DNA of 64,000 bases from JBBRTJ01 sp038244535 (GCA_038244535.1 JBBRTJ010000001.1:50194-114193), one strand, 5' to 3'. Shown: positions 24,996 through 41,678, counted from the stretch's first letter. The notes: generated by a model from the letters alone, not told the origin. Numbers and translations are program-made.

Positions 24996-25354
24996 CCATG
25001 GACGTCGTCGGCCTGCACCACATCGCCATCTGCGTGAACGACCTCGCTGCAGCTCGGGAGTTCTACGTCGAGCGCCTCGGCTTCGGCGTGCTCGACAGCC
25101 GACCGGACTTCGGCTTCCCCGGCTTGTGGCTGCAGGCCGGCGGGCACCAGATCCACCTGATGGAGCTCGGCGAGGTGACGCCCGACGCGCGGGCCCACCT
25201 CGCCCTCCAGGTGGCCGACCTCGATCAAGCGCTCGGCACCCTCGACGCCGAGGGCGTCGAGTACCGCCGCTCCACCTACTTCCCCGGCGCCGGTCGCCAG
25301 GCCTTCCTCCAGGACCCGTCCGGCAACCGCATCGAGCTCAACCAGCCCGACTGA
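24992..25354 (+). CDS. VOC-family (glyoxalase-like) protein
   Basis: A 120-residue metalloprotein-fold protein with two beta-alpha-beta-beta-beta units: LHHIAICVNDLAAAREFYVERLGF and LALQVADLDQALGTLDAEG, ending FLQDPSGNRIELNQ. The metal-ligand pattern His-His-Glu is partly visible (HHIAI, QIHLME, NRIEL). It may be a lyase, dioxygenase-like or binding protein; the substrate is not predictable. The start overlaps the flotillin stop; an ATG two codons later is possible. Confidence 0.85.
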   Translation: MTMDVVGLHHIAICVNDLAAAREFYVERLGFGVLDSRPDFGFPGLWLQAGGHQIHLMELGEVTPDARAHLALQVADLDQALGTLDAEGVEYRRSTYFPGAGRQAFLQDPSGNRIELNQPD

Positions 25355-25390
25355 CCGGGCGATGGCGCCGATGGTGGCACGGGCGATGGG

Positions 25391-25858
25391 TCAGTACGTG
25401 CCGCCCAACTTGGTGTGGTCCCAGGTCACGATCTTGTCGACCTCGATCACCACGGCCAGACGCTTGCGGGCCTGGGCCTCCAGGAGCGGGCGGGCCTCGG
25501 GGCTGGCCGCAGCGGGACCGTTGTACCGGACACCGACGTCGACGCCCAGCTCCATGATCGTGTCGAAGTCGTCGACGATGGTGCCGGTGCCGACGAGCTC
25601 GACGCCGCGAAGCGTGCTGTAGGTCTCGCCGTCTTCGACCAGCGCGGTGATCTTGGGATCACGGCGCAGGTTGACGATTTTCTGGCTCTTGGCGAACGTC
25701 CAGAAGGCCGGCTTGCCCGCGAGGAAGCCGTACCACATGGCCACGAGGTGGGGATGGCCGGTGGGGCCGTTGGTGGCGATGTTCATCACCCGGCGACCGG
25801 CGAGGAACTCGTCGATCTCGGCGGGGGTCATCTCGATCTGGCTACGGCGCGACGGCAT
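25391..25858 (-). CDS. Pyridoxamine-phosphate-oxidase-fold (PPOX class) flavoprotein
   Basis: A 155-residue split-barrel protein: FLAGRRVMNIATNGPTGHPHLVAMWY, WTFAKSQKIVNLRRDPKITALV and a late KLGGTY. Such actinobacterial proteins bind FMN, F420 or heme, and many are F420-dependent reductases or biliverdin-binding proteins. The cofactor cannot be settled here. ATG 25858 has TACCCT six bases upstream. The gene converges with the VOC gene. Confidence 0.85.
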   Translation of the reverse strand: MPSRRSQIEMTPAEIDEFLAGRRVMNIATNGPTGHPHLVAMWYGFLAGKPAFWTFAKSQKIVNLRRDPKITALVEDGETYSTLRGVELVGTGTIVDDFDTIMELGVDVGVRYNGPAAASPEARPLLEAQARKRLAVVIEVDKIVTWDHTKLGGTY

Positions 25859-25864
25859 GCGCCG

Positions 25865-25870
25865 AGGGTA
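25865..25870 (-). promoter_or_regulatory. -10 hexamer TACCCT (PPOX gene)
   Basis: On the minus strand TACCCT is six bases before ATG 25858, with no ribosome-binding site. Confidence 0.5.
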
Positions 25871-25909
25871 GGCGCGTGCGCAGCGCCCGGGCCGATCTGC
25901 GCCATCTCC

Positions 25910-25925
25910 TTCTCATTTCTGAGAA
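25910..25925. promoter_or_regulatory. Inverted repeat upstream of the PPOX gene
   Basis: TTCTCA and TGAGAA flank a four-base TTTC centre. It lies about 40 bases upstream of the PPOX -10 hexamer, so it could be an activator or repressor site; the rest of the 136-bp gap shows nothing else. Confidence 0.3.
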
Positions 25926-25994
25926 CCAGCAACCACAGCATGAGCCAACAGGGTCAGGTGGCTGGGCGGGGGCGCGGTGTTGGGCGGCGGTCCG

Positions 25995-26795
25995 TCAGAA
26001 GGCGGTGGGGCGGAACAGCTCCGGAGCGACGCGGCCGGGCGGGTGGGCCAGCACGTCGAGGTCGACCAGGCCTCCGGGACCAGCCACCTTGGTGAGCAGC
26101 GCAGCGGGTACCACCTCATCGTCGGCGTCCCACGGGTCGCCGAGGTCGTCGAGGCGGCGCACCAGGGCACCCCACGGCCCGGCCGGCATGAGGCGGCCCA
26201 CGCCGCTGACGAGCCACACCGGCACCTCGGCGCAGTACGCGGAGGCCGCCGCGGCCCGCGATCCGGCGATGCCGACGAACCCCGTGGGACCGGCGGCGGA
26301 GGCCTCGACCAGCACGAGATCGGCCGCCGCTGCCGCGGTGCCGAGGCCGGCCTGAGGCACCTCGATGGCATCTACGTCGGAACGGCGGAGCCGACGGGCC
26401 AGGCCGCTCCCCTCGCCGAGGGCGTCGACCACGAGCACCTCGACGTCGCCGCGCCGCACGAGCGCTTCGGCGATGAGCTCGGGCCAGCCCAGCACGCACA
26501 CGACGGCGTCCTCGGGGAGGGCGTGGGCCAGCTCGACACCGGTACGGTCGTCGCTGATCTCGTCGGCGGCCAGCCAGGCCTCGCGAACCGGGTCGCCGGC
26601 CGTCAGGACGCGTGCGCAGAGCCACCACAGCGGACCCGAGGTGGGGTGGCGGTCGATGATCCTGCGACACGCCGTGACCAGGCCCGGCGGGTCGAACCCC
26701 AGCGACGCCAGCGCGCCCGCCGTCTCGCGCACGAGCATCGCCTGGTCGGCGCCGGAGGCCCGAGCGACGTATCGGAGGCGCTCGATGGGGTGCAC
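25995..26795 (-). CDS. eIF-2B/ribose-1,5-bisphosphate isomerase-like protein
   Basis: This 266-residue protein lacks a clear name. The C-terminal half has the order seen in the eIF-2B alpha/MTNA family: DVEVLVVDALGEGSGLARRLRR, then ADLVLVEASAAGPTGFVGIAGS, then VPVWLVSGVGRLMP. In catalytic members these segments hold the Asp and the small-residue loop for a sugar phosphate. Here the Asp-rich motif is weak, so activity is uncertain. The N-terminal half is helical. GTG 26795 is supported by TAGCTT seven bases upstream. It is divergent from a thioredoxin-fold-like gene. Confidence 0.6.
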   Translation of the reverse strand: MHPIERLRYVARASGADQAMLVRETAGALASLGFDPPGLVTACRRIIDRHPTSGPLWWLCARVLTAGDPVREAWLAADEISDDRTGVELAHALPEDAVVCVLGWPELIAEALVRRGDVEVLVVDALGEGSGLARRLRRSDVDAIEVPQAGLGTAAAAADLVLVEASAAGPTGFVGIAGSRAAAASAYCAEVPVWLVSGVGRLMPAGPWGALVRRLDDLGDPWDADDEVVPAALLTKVAGPGGLVDLDVLAHPPGRVAPELFRPTAF

Positions 26796-26802
26796 ATCTG
26801 CG

Positions 26803-26808
26803 AAGCTA
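26803..26808 (-). promoter_or_regulatory. -10 hexamer TAGCTT (eIF-2B-like gene)
   Basis: On the minus strand TAGCTT lies seven bases before GTG 26795, in the 41-bp gap shared with the divergent gene. Confidence 0.5.
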
Positions 26809-26822
26809 ACGCCCTGGCGCGC

Positions 26823-26828
26823 TACCTT
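26823..26828 (+). promoter_or_regulatory. -10 hexamer TACCTT (thioredoxin-fold-like gene)
   Basis: TACCTT is eight bases before GTG 26837. Together with the opposing TAGCTT it forms a very compact divergent promoter. Confidence 0.5.
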
Positions 26829-26836
26829 CCCGGTAC

Positions 26837-27325
26837 GTGGCGACGAACCCTTCGGCTGATCTCGTGCTCACCCCGCTCGCTGGGGAGGCTCGCCCCCTGC
26901 ACGACTGGCTCGACATGTTCCTCATGTGCCCGGTCGTGCTCGACCCGTACACGAACGAGAGCTCGTGGGTCCTGCGCTCGGCGCTGCGGCTGCTCGACGA
27001 GCTCAAGGGGGCGGGCGTGCGCACCTGCTTCATCGTCACCGCCGATGCCGAGGGTGCCCGCCAGTTCCTGGGCAACGCCGCCGACGAGGTGCTCACCTTC
27101 GTCGACCCCGACCGCGAGTTCGTCAAGGCCACGGGTCTCAAGCGCCTTCCCGCGTGGCTGCTGCTGCTGAACGACGGCTCGGTGGGCGCCTCCGCCGAGG
27201 GCTGGCACCCCCTCGAGTGGCGCACCGTGGGCGATCGCATCGCTGCGGTCACCGCGTGGAGCAAGCCCCAGGTGCCCGCTCCGGGCGACCCGCTGCCGTT
27301 CGAGGGCAGCCCCGCCCTCGGCTGA
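26837..27325 (+). CDS. Hypothetical protein with possible thioredoxin-like fold
   Basis: I do not recognise the family of this 162-residue protein. The order of strands and helices, VVLDPYTNESSWVLRSALRLL, then GVRTCFIVTADAEGARQF, VLTFVDPDREFVKATGL, and finally RLPAWLLLLNDGSVG, resembles peroxiredoxin or TlpA-like folds with a cis-Pro strand. There is no CxxC motif, so redox activity is doubtful. It starts from a leaderless-type promoter and is followed by fumarase. Confidence 0.65.
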   Translation: MATNPSADLVLTPLAGEARPLHDWLDMFLMCPVVLDPYTNESSWVLRSALRLLDELKGAGVRTCFIVTADAEGARQFLGNAADEVLTFVDPDREFVKATGLKRLPAWLLLLNDGSVGASAEGWHPLEWRTVGDRIAAVTAWSKPQVPAPGDPLPFEGSPALG

Positions 27326-27352
27326 ACCCGCTGAGCCTGCTGAACCCGCTGA
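27321..27352 (+). repeat. 14-bp direct repeat at the end of the thioredoxin-fold-like gene
   Basis: GCTGAACCCGCTGA occurs at 27321-27334 and 27339-27352. The first copy contains the stop codon. A small hairpin, CGAGGGC/GCCCTCG (27301-27320), lies just before it. Confidence 0.6.
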
Positions 27353-27405
27353 CCGATGGGGCGCTGACCCACGGTGTTGCTGATGGCCACTGCCCTGGCG
27401 GCCGG

Positions 27406-27411
27406 TACCGT
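27406..27411 (+). promoter_or_regulatory. -10 hexamer TACCGT (fumarase gene)
   Basis: TACCGT is seven bases before ATG 27419. It supports this start over a GTG 15 codons upstream. Confidence 0.5.
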
Positions 27412-27418
27412 CGCGGCC

Positions 27419-29059
<1,641 letters not shown>

Positions 29060-29076
29060 TCGGTTGGTGAGCCTGA

Positions 29077-30885
29077 TCAGGCGGGGCAGGTGGCCACGAC
29101 GTCGTTGGTGATCGCGACGACGGTCGGGTCGTCGACGCCGAAGAAGAAGTGCAGGAGCTGCGTGTCGTTGAATGCTTTGAGCAGGCCGTTGGCCAGGCAC
29201 GGGCCACGGGTGGCGTTGGTCTGATTGGTCAGCTCGCGCTGCAGCGTCGCCGCGAAGTCGGTGCGATCGAGCACGAACGGATCGGCTGGCTTGGTGTCGT
29301 AGGTACCCGAGCACTCGAGCCCGTCGACCGGCACCTTGAGGTCGATGAGGTAGTCGCTGACGGCGGCGTCGACACAGGGCGACTTCGTCGTGGCCGTGTG
29401 TCCATCGCCGTCCCAGCTGACCGTGACGGCCTTGCCGAGCACGGAGGCCAACTTGGCGGTGTTCTCGAAGGGCGTGGCGGGATCACCTTTGGTGCCGATG
29501 ACGACGATCGGGGTGGCCACGGTGGGCGCCGAGACGGTGGGCACGGCTTCGTCGGCTTGGGGGAAGCCCTGACAGCTGATGTTGCCCCACCCCTGCGCGG
29601 CACCGAGCAGTGGCGCCTTGGTGGCGAACTCAGCCGCATCGGCCCTGGCCTCGGCGACCGTGGGGCGGAGCTTCTCGTCGTCGCAGCCGATCACCCGGAA
29701 GGCGTCGCTGATGTTGCCGTAGCTCCCGTTGCCCTTGCGGTCGTTCTGGTTGTCGCCCATGGCCAGCAGGAGCTGACCGTTGCCGGCGGCCACGTCGGCC
29801 AGGCCGAGGGCGAGGATCGGCCAGCTGCGTTGGCTGTAGAGCGCGGCGGCGACCCCCGTGAGCATGCTGCCCGAGGTGAGCGGCCGCTTGGCGTCGGCGG
29901 TCGGCACCGGCTTGGCTTCGACCTTGGTCTTGTCCTGGTCGTAGAGGGCGCGGGCGTCGGGCTTGGCCGTGCACGCCGGCGAGGTGGCGCAGGCCGTCGC
30001 GAACCGCTGGAAGGCCAGTTCGAACCCCTGGGCCTGGCGGAGCCCGCCGTCGTCGAGCGTCGGGTCGACGGCGCCGTCGAGCACGAGGGCCCGCGCCTTG
30101 TCGGGGAACAGCGTGGCGTACACCGAGCCGAGGTAGGTGCCGTAGCTGAACCCGAGGTAGGTGAGGTGGTCATCGCCCACGGCCTGCCGTAGCCGATCGA
30201 GGTCTCGGGCAGCCGCGGCCGTGCCATAGGACGACAGCTTCGTCCCGACGTCCTTCTGACATGCCGACGCCTGGAGCTTCTGGGCGTCGATGAGTGCCTG
30301 CTCCTCGGTGGGATCGTCGGGATCCTGGTCGAGGGCGTTGACGCGGTCCTTCTCGGGCAGGCAGGTGATGGGGTCGCTCTGGCCGACTCCTCGGGGGTCG
30401 AAGCCGATGAGGTCGAAGCGGTCCTTGAGGGCCTTGGGGAGCTTCTTGGCGATGTCGGGCAGGAACTCGATGCCCGAGCCGCCCGGCCCGCCGGGGTTGA
30501 GGAACAGCGAGCCGATGCGCCGGCTCGGCTGGGCCGCCTTGATGCGGGCCATCTTGACGTTGATGACACCCTTGGTCGCATCCCCGTAGACCCGGGGCAT
30601 CGCCACGGTGGCGCACTCGAGCGTCGCGTCCGTCGGGCACGTGCGCCAGGTCGCCGCTTCGACGGTCGCACCGGCACCCGCGGTGGTGCTGGTCGAACCG
30701 CCGGTGGACGTCGATGTGGATGCCGACACCGAACTGGTGGACGTCGAAGCCGGGTCCCCCGTCGAGGTGCCGGTGACCTTCGGCGATCCGGCACCGCTGC
30801 ACGAGGCCGCGACCATGGCAACGGTGGCGAGCGTCGCCGCCGCGAGCCAGGGGCGGTTGGTCGTACGGCCGAGAGGGAGGTGCAC
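29077..30885 (-). CDS. Secreted alpha/beta hydrolase, tripeptidyl aminopeptidase-like lipoprotein
   Basis: A 602-residue exported hydrolase. The signal peptide ends in the lipobox VAASC, followed by a Ser/Thr-rich linker. The catalytic core starts near residue 75; it has FLNPGGPGGSGIEFL (oxyanion region), FDPRGVGQSD, and the nucleophile elbow GFSYGTYLG. The C-terminal TAP-like domain includes VIGTKGDPATPFENT and a late GDGHTATTKS with the catalytic His. Such Streptomyces-type proteins remove N-terminal tripeptides from secreted proteins or act as esterases. GTG 30885 has TAGGGT eight bases upstream. Confidence 0.88.
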   Translation of the reverse strand: MHLPLGRTTNRPWLAAATLATVAMVAASCSGAGSPKVTGTSTGDPASTSTSSVSASTSTSTGGSTSTTAGAGATVEAATWRTCPTDATLECATVAMPRVYGDATKGVINVKMARIKAAQPSRRIGSLFLNPGGPGGSGIEFLPDIAKKLPKALKDRFDLIGFDPRGVGQSDPITCLPEKDRVNALDQDPDDPTEEQALIDAQKLQASACQKDVGTKLSSYGTAAAARDLDRLRQAVGDDHLTYLGFSYGTYLGSVYATLFPDKARALVLDGAVDPTLDDGGLRQAQGFELAFQRFATACATSPACTAKPDARALYDQDKTKVEAKPVPTADAKRPLTSGSMLTGVAAALYSQRSWPILALGLADVAAGNGQLLLAMGDNQNDRKGNGSYGNISDAFRVIGCDDEKLRPTVAEARADAAEFATKAPLLGAAQGWGNISCQGFPQADEAVPTVSAPTVATPIVVIGTKGDPATPFENTAKLASVLGKAVTVSWDGDGHTATTKSPCVDAAVSDYLIDLKVPVDGLECSGTYDTKPADPFVLDRTDFAATLQRELTNQTNATRGPCLANGLLKAFNDTQLLHFFFGVDDPTVVAITNDVVATCPA

Positions 30886-30893
30886 GAACCCTG

Positions 30894-30899
30894 ACCCTA
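30894..30899 (-). promoter_or_regulatory. -10 hexamer TAGGGT (TAP-like gene)
   Basis: On the minus strand TAGGGT is eight bases before GTG 30885 and no ribosome-binding site is seen. Confidence 0.55.
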
Positions 30900-30955
30900 G
30901 GGGGAGCAGGTCGGCTTGCCGATGGCGGGCACGACGGAGTTGCTGTCCACCGGTA

Positions 30956-31004
30956 CGAAGTGGCGAGCGTGAGCGCGGTCACTGCACTCTGGCTCGCCAC
31001 TTCG
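30956..31004 (-). terminator. 13-bp inverted repeat downstream of the ABC-F gene
   Basis: CGAAGTGGCGAGC (30956-30968) and GCTCGCCACTTCG (30992-31004) are exact inverted copies separated by 23 bases. They lie 29 bases after the ABC-F stop on the minus strand and may end its transcript. No T-run is present. Confidence 0.4.
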
Positions 31005-31032
31005 CGACGAGACCAGCCACGAGGGCCCGCTG

Positions 31033-32637
<1,605 letters not shown>

Positions 32638-32676
32638 CGGACAAGGGTGGCAGGCGCCTACAAGGACCACAACCTC

Positions 32677-32796
32677 GCCCCGACATTGGTGACCCCGACG
32701 ACGCCGGCGAGGCCCCGACATTGGTGACCCCGACGACGCCGGCGAGGCCCCGACATTGGTGACCCCGACGACGCCGGCGAGGCCCCGACATTGGTG
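32677..32796. repeat. 35-bp tandem repeat, three full copies plus 15 bases
   Basis: Units start at 32677, 32712 and 32747, each beginning GCCCCGACATTGGTGACCCC and ending GACGACGCCGGCGAG; a partial fourth starts at 32782. The three full copies are identical. The period is not a multiple of three and no real gene covers it. It lies between the start of the ABC-F gene and the divergent DUF2752 gene, upstream of both. The rest of that 264-bp gap (32797-32889) shows no other structure. Confidence 0.85.
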
Positions 32797-32889
32797 CCCC
32801 CGGCGTGGCGCCGGGATGAGCGGTCGCGGCGCCACGGGCCGGGCACGCTCATCTCGACCAGAGCACGGGCTGCGATGGTGCCCACCGCA

Positions 32890-32895
32890 TAGTGT
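32890..32895 (+). promoter_or_regulatory. -10 hexamer TAGTGT (DUF2752 gene)
   Basis: TAGTGT is six bases before GTG 32902. Confidence 0.5.
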
Positions 32896-32901
32896 TCGGG
32901 C

Positions 32902-33345
32902 GTGAGCCAGATGCTGGTGTCGACGCAAGCGTCGCCGACCTCGCGGGCCCCGCTGGTGCGCCCGATGCTCGTCGGCGCCGCCGCGGTCGGAGCCTGCCTC
33001 TACGTCAGCCTCGTGACCCCGACGAGTGCCACGGTGCCGCTGCCGTGCCCGCTGCACGCCGTCACCGGCCTGTGGTGCCCGGGCTGCGGCGCCACGCGGG
33101 GGATGCATGCCTTGCTGAACGGCCACGTGACGCAGGCACTCGGGTTCAACCTGCTGCTGCTGGCCATCGTCCCCCTCGCGCTCTACGGCTGGGCCAGTTG
33201 GACCCTGGCCACCGCGGGGCGACCCGTGCTCCCGCAGCTGCGGTTGTTGCCGGCCTGGGTGTGGTCGGCGGCCATGGGGCTCGCCGTCGCGTTCGCCGTC
33301 CTGCGCAACCTTCCGACCGAACCGTTCCGCGTTCTGGCCCCGTAG
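32902..33345 (+). CDS. DUF2752 small membrane protein
   Basis: This 147-residue protein carries the DUF2752 signature PCPLHAVTGLWCPGCGATRGMHALLNG, here split by function: a CP-x(n)-TGLWCPGC motif beside three hydrophobic helices. The conserved cysteines could bind metal or form disulfides. The family's function is unknown. GTG 32902 follows a leaderless-type hexamer. It converges with the trehalose synthase gene at the end of the sugar operon. Confidence 0.85.
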   Translation: MSQMLVSTQASPTSRAPLVRPMLVGAAAVGACLYVSLVTPTSATVPLPCPLHAVTGLWCPGCGATRGMHALLNGHVTQALGFNLLLLAIVPLALYGWASWTLATAGRPVLPQLRLLPAWVWSAAMGLAVAFAVLRNLPTEPFRVLAP

Positions 33346-33399
33346 GGCACCTCCTGGTTCGCGACGCTCCCGCCCTTCGCCGGCGATCCTGGGTGATGG

Positions 33400-35061
<1,662 letters not shown>

Positions 35062-35067
35062 TGCCGG

Positions 35068-37521
35068 TCAGACCGTGGGCAGCACGGTGGTGGTGACGAC
35101 CTGTCCAGGGTCACCGGCGTGGCGGGCGATGCGGATGGCGAGCGGGCCGGGTTCGACCTGCCAGCACGACGAAGCGGTGTCCCAGTGGCGAAGCACCGAC
35201 GGATCGAGCTCGACCTCGGCCGTAGCAGCCGCACCGGCAGCAACCCCAACCTTCGCGAAGCCAGCCAGGACCCACGCCGGCCGCTCGATGGCCGAGGCGG
35301 GCCGGCGCACGTAGGCCTGCACGACCTCGGTCCCGGCCCGGGGCCCTGTGTTGGTGAGGGGGACGGTGACGGTCAGGGGACCGGCGGCCGCGACCTCGCC
35401 CGCAACCATCGGCACGCCCCACTCGAAGGTGGTGTAACCGCGCCCCGCCCCGAACCACCAGCGGGGCGTGATCGCGTGCCCGAGGTACCAGCGATGACCG
35501 ACCTCGAGGCGCTCGGTGTAGTGCAGCTCGCCGGGTGGGTCGGCCGTACTGATGTCGCAGGGCGCGTCGGCCAGGGTGACGGGCACCGTCATGGGCAGGC
35601 GTCCGCCGGGCTCGTCGTCGCCCACCAGCACCCGGGCGAGCGCCTCGCCACCGGCCATGCCGGGGAACCACGACACCAGCAGTGCCGGCACGTCGTCGGC
35701 CCATGGGAGATCGACGGCCGCGCCGGCGTTGACGACCACGACCGTGCGGGGGTTGGCCGCCACGACCCTGCGCACGAGGGCGTCCTGCTCGCCGGGGAGG
35801 CTCATCGTGCGGCGGTCGTGACCCTCGCCCTCCCACTCCTCATCGGTGCCGACCACGACCACGGCCACGTCGGCCGCGGCCGCAGCGGCAGCGGCGCGCT
35901 CGATGGCGTCGTCGCCGAGCGGCTGGCGTACGCCGACGCGTAGGCCGGCCATCTGATGAGGACCGCGGGCGTAGTCGACCACGAGGTCGTGCGGCTCGCC
36001 GGGGACCAGCTCGACCTCGGTGCGGACCTCTTCGCTGCCGAAGCCGAAGAACGAGCGACCGGAGCCGGCCCCGGTGGTGTCGAGCACCACCTCGCCATCG
36101 AGGTGCACCACGGCCGGGCCGACGCTCACCAAGGTCAGCTGGTGAACGCCAGGGCGCGACGCGGTGAGCGTGCCCGACATCGTCACGTGGAAGCGGTACG
36201 GGTCGACGGCGCGGGCAAAGGTGCCGTACCAGATGGCCTCGACCTTGGGGATGGTGTTGGCCAGCAGGACGTCACCCCCGGCCGAGTCGCGGTAGGCGAC
36301 GTCGATCCCGGCACGGCCGTCGGCCGTGCGCACGAGCCGACCATCGAGGACCGGTGCCCGCTTGCCCGTGGTGCACCCCGGCTCGAACGTGACCTCGACA
36401 TCGGGACCGAGCCGATCGCGCAGGCCTTGCAACGGCGTGACGGTGCGGTGTGGCACGACCTGGGCGCTCCCTCCGCCTTGGATCATGGCGACGTCGGCGT
36501 TCGGCCCGATCACGGCAACGGATCGAAGCGACCCGATGGCGAGCGGCAAGATGGTTGCATCTGCAACCACTTCGTTGCGCAACAGGACCATCGCCGCACT
36601 TGCCGCCTCACGAGCGAGCGACCAGCGCCCAGGGTCATCGATCGACTCCTCGTCGAGCTCGGGTCCCTCGGTGGCACCCACCCGGTCGGCGAGGCGCAGC
36701 ACCCGCCGCGCCTTCTCAGCCACGGCTGCCGCGGGGACGTCGCCCCGTCGCACGGCATCGGCCAGCGGTGGCCCGAAGTGCTGAGCAGGCCCGGGCATCT
36801 CGAGATCGAGCCCCGCTCGCCCGCAGCGCACCGAGTCGTAGGTGGCGTACCAGTCGCTCATGATCAGGCCGTCGAAGCCCCACTCACCCCTCACCACGGT
36901 GTCGAGCAACCACTGGTTCTCGCAGGCCGAAATCCCGTTGAGGCGGTTGTACGAGCCCATCAAGCTCCACGCCCCGGCTTCGATGACCGCAGCCTCGAAC
37001 GGCCGCAGATACACCTCACGCAGCGTGCGTTCGTCGACCTCGCTGCTGATGGTCATGCGCTCGATCTCGGCGTCGTTGGCCACGAGGTGCTTGACGCAGG
37101 CGGCGATGCCTTCGCCCTGGAGCCCGCGCACGAAGGCCACCACGGTGCGGGCGGTGTGGGTGGGGTCCTCGGAGTAGCACTCGAAGTTCCGGCCGCCGAG
37201 CGGGTGGCGATGGAGGTTGACGGTCGGCCCGAGCAGCACGTGGGCGCGCTTGGTGCGGGCCTCAGCAGCGAGCGCGGCTGCCACCCGAGCCACGAGGGCC
37301 AGATCGAAGGTGGCCCCAAGGGCGGCGCCGCACGGGAACGACGCAGAGGTCGTGGTGGTGTGGCTCTCGCCTCGGACCCCGACGGGACCATCGCTCACCT
37401 TGATGCGAGGCACCCCACGCTCGGGCAGGGGCGACGAGAACCAGACGTCGTCACCACCGGCAAGGCGCGCCTGCTCGTCGAGCGTGAGGTCGTCGGTGAG
37501 TGATTCGTAGCGGCCGGTCAT
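35068..37521 (-). CDS. GH3 beta-glucosidase with inserted PA14 domain
   Basis: This 817-residue enzyme is a cytoplasmic-looking GH3 beta-glucosidase without signal peptide. The N-terminal TIM barrel includes VSDGPVGVRGE, KHLVANDAEIERM and the nucleophile Asp223 in GLIMSDW. A PA14 domain (about 410-545, AIWYGTFARAVDPYRFHVT and a GPAVVHLDGEVVLDTTG segment) is inserted in the second domain; in homologues this shapes the substrate pocket. A fibronectin III-like domain closes the protein. ATG 37521 overlaps the PfkB stop (ATGA). Its presence beside alpha-glucan enzymes suggests mixed alpha/beta-glucoside use. Confidence 0.92.
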   Translation of the reverse strand: MTGRYESLTDDLTLDEQARLAGGDDVWFSSPLPERGVPRIKVSDGPVGVRGESHTTTTSASFPCGAALGATFDLALVARVAAALAAEARTKRAHVLLGPTVNLHRHPLGGRNFECYSEDPTHTARTVVAFVRGLQGEGIAACVKHLVANDAEIERMTISSEVDERTLREVYLRPFEAAVIEAGAWSLMGSYNRLNGISACENQWLLDTVVRGEWGFDGLIMSDWYATYDSVRCGRAGLDLEMPGPAQHFGPPLADAVRRGDVPAAAVAEKARRVLRLADRVGATEGPELDEESIDDPGRWSLAREAASAAMVLLRNEVVADATILPLAIGSLRSVAVIGPNADVAMIQGGGSAQVVPHRTVTPLQGLRDRLGPDVEVTFEPGCTTGKRAPVLDGRLVRTADGRAGIDVAYRDSAGGDVLLANTIPKVEAIWYGTFARAVDPYRFHVTMSGTLTASRPGVHQLTLVSVGPAVVHLDGEVVLDTTGAGSGRSFFGFGSEEVRTEVELVPGEPHDLVVDYARGPHQMAGLRVGVRQPLGDDAIERAAAAAAAADVAVVVVGTDEEWEGEGHDRRTMSLPGEQDALVRRVVAANPRTVVVVNAGAAVDLPWADDVPALLVSWFPGMAGGEALARVLVGDDEPGGRLPMTVPVTLADAPCDISTADPPGELHYTERLEVGHRWYLGHAITPRWWFGAGRGYTTFEWGVPMVAGEVAAAGPLTVTVPLTNTGPRAGTEVVQAYVRRPASAIERPAWVLAGFAKVGVAAGAAATAEVELDPSVLRHWDTASSCWQVEPGPLAIRIARHAGDPGQVVTTTVLPTV

Positions 37522-38486
37522 GGTGCTCCTCGGGGGGCGTCGTCGTTGGGCTGGCCGCCGAGCTCGTGGCGCCACGGAGGGTCGGCCCCCGCCCGGCTGC
37601 ATGTGATGGCCGCCACCTCGGCCGCGAAGGTCAGCATCGAAGCGATCTCGGCCGGGTTCAGCGAGCGCACCGCGCCACGGGTCAGGCGATCGTGCTCGTG
37701 CAGCCAGCACAGCAGGCCGGCGTTGAACGCGTCGCCGGCACCGACGGTGTCGACCACGTCGGCCGGCGCCGCGGGCACCGACACCGGCGGGTGACCGGCC
37801 GTGTGCGCTGTCGGGCCGGAGGCCCCTCGCGTGATCACGACGACCGCGGCGCCGGCGGCCACCCACCGCTGCGCCAGCACCTCCGGGGGCCCCGGCTCGA
37901 TCCACGACGCGTCGTCGTCGCTGACCTTCACGACGTCGGCCAGCGCCGCCAGACGATGGAGACGGGCGACGTAGGCGGCGCGGTCGCGCACGAGCGCCGG
38001 GCGCACGTTGGGGTCGAGGCCGACGACCACCCGGCGCGCCATGCGCTCGACGAAGACCTCGAGGGCCGACCCGATCGGCTCCTGCACCAGCGCCACCGTG
38101 CCGACGTGCACGGCGACGATGCCGTCGGCGTCCGCGGGCAGGTCAGCCACCGTCAGCAGCCGGTCGGCGGTCCCCTCGACGTAGAACGAGAACGTGTGCT
38201 GGCTCGGGGTGGCGCCCTTGGTGATGACGGCCAGCGGCGTCGGTTCGTCGCCGTGGGCCACGAACCGGGTGTCGACCCCGGCATCGGTGAGGCGTCGACC
38301 GAGCATCGACCCGAAGCCGTCGTAGGAGAGGCGCCCGAGGAAGCCGGCGGGCGCACCGAGACGGCCCAGGGCGACGGCGGTGTTGAACGGCCCACCTCCG
38401 GGCAACGGGCGGTAGCGGGTGTCGGCCTCGACCCCGATGCCATCGGGCGTCAGGTCGATCAGGGCTTCACCGCACACCAGGATCAT
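37518..38486 (-). CDS. PfkB-family sugar kinase, fructokinase-like
   Basis: A 322-residue ribokinase-fold kinase with MILVCGEALIDL, the Gly-rich GGGPFNTAVALGRLGAP motif and the C-terminal DTVGAGDAFNAG with the catalytic Asp. The start and the GGG-PFN motif resemble bacterial fructokinases. In this operon the natural substrate would be fructose released from sucrose by the amylosucrase. Its stop overlaps the GH3 ATG. It starts 32 bases after the amylosucrase stop. Confidence 0.9.
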   Translation of the reverse strand: MILVCGEALIDLTPDGIGVEADTRYRPLPGGGPFNTAVALGRLGAPAGFLGRLSYDGFGSMLGRRLTDAGVDTRFVAHGDEPTPLAVITKGATPSQHTFSFYVEGTADRLLTVADLPADADGIVAVHVGTVALVQEPIGSALEVFVERMARRVVVGLDPNVRPALVRDRAAYVARLHRLAALADVVKVSDDDASWIEPGPPEVLAQRWVAAGAAVVVITRGASGPTAHTAGHPPVSVPAAPADVVDTVGAGDAFNAGLLCWLHEHDRLTRGAVRSLNPAEIASMLTFAAEVAAITCSRAGADPPWRHELGGQPNDDAPRGAP

Positions 38487-38517
38487 CGGATCCTCACCGC
38501 TCGGTTCGTCGGCACGA

Positions 38518-41678
<3,161 letters not shown>

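Noticed and set aside
32677..32796. CRISPR array
   Set aside because: The repeats are directly adjacent with no spacers, and no cas gene is present.
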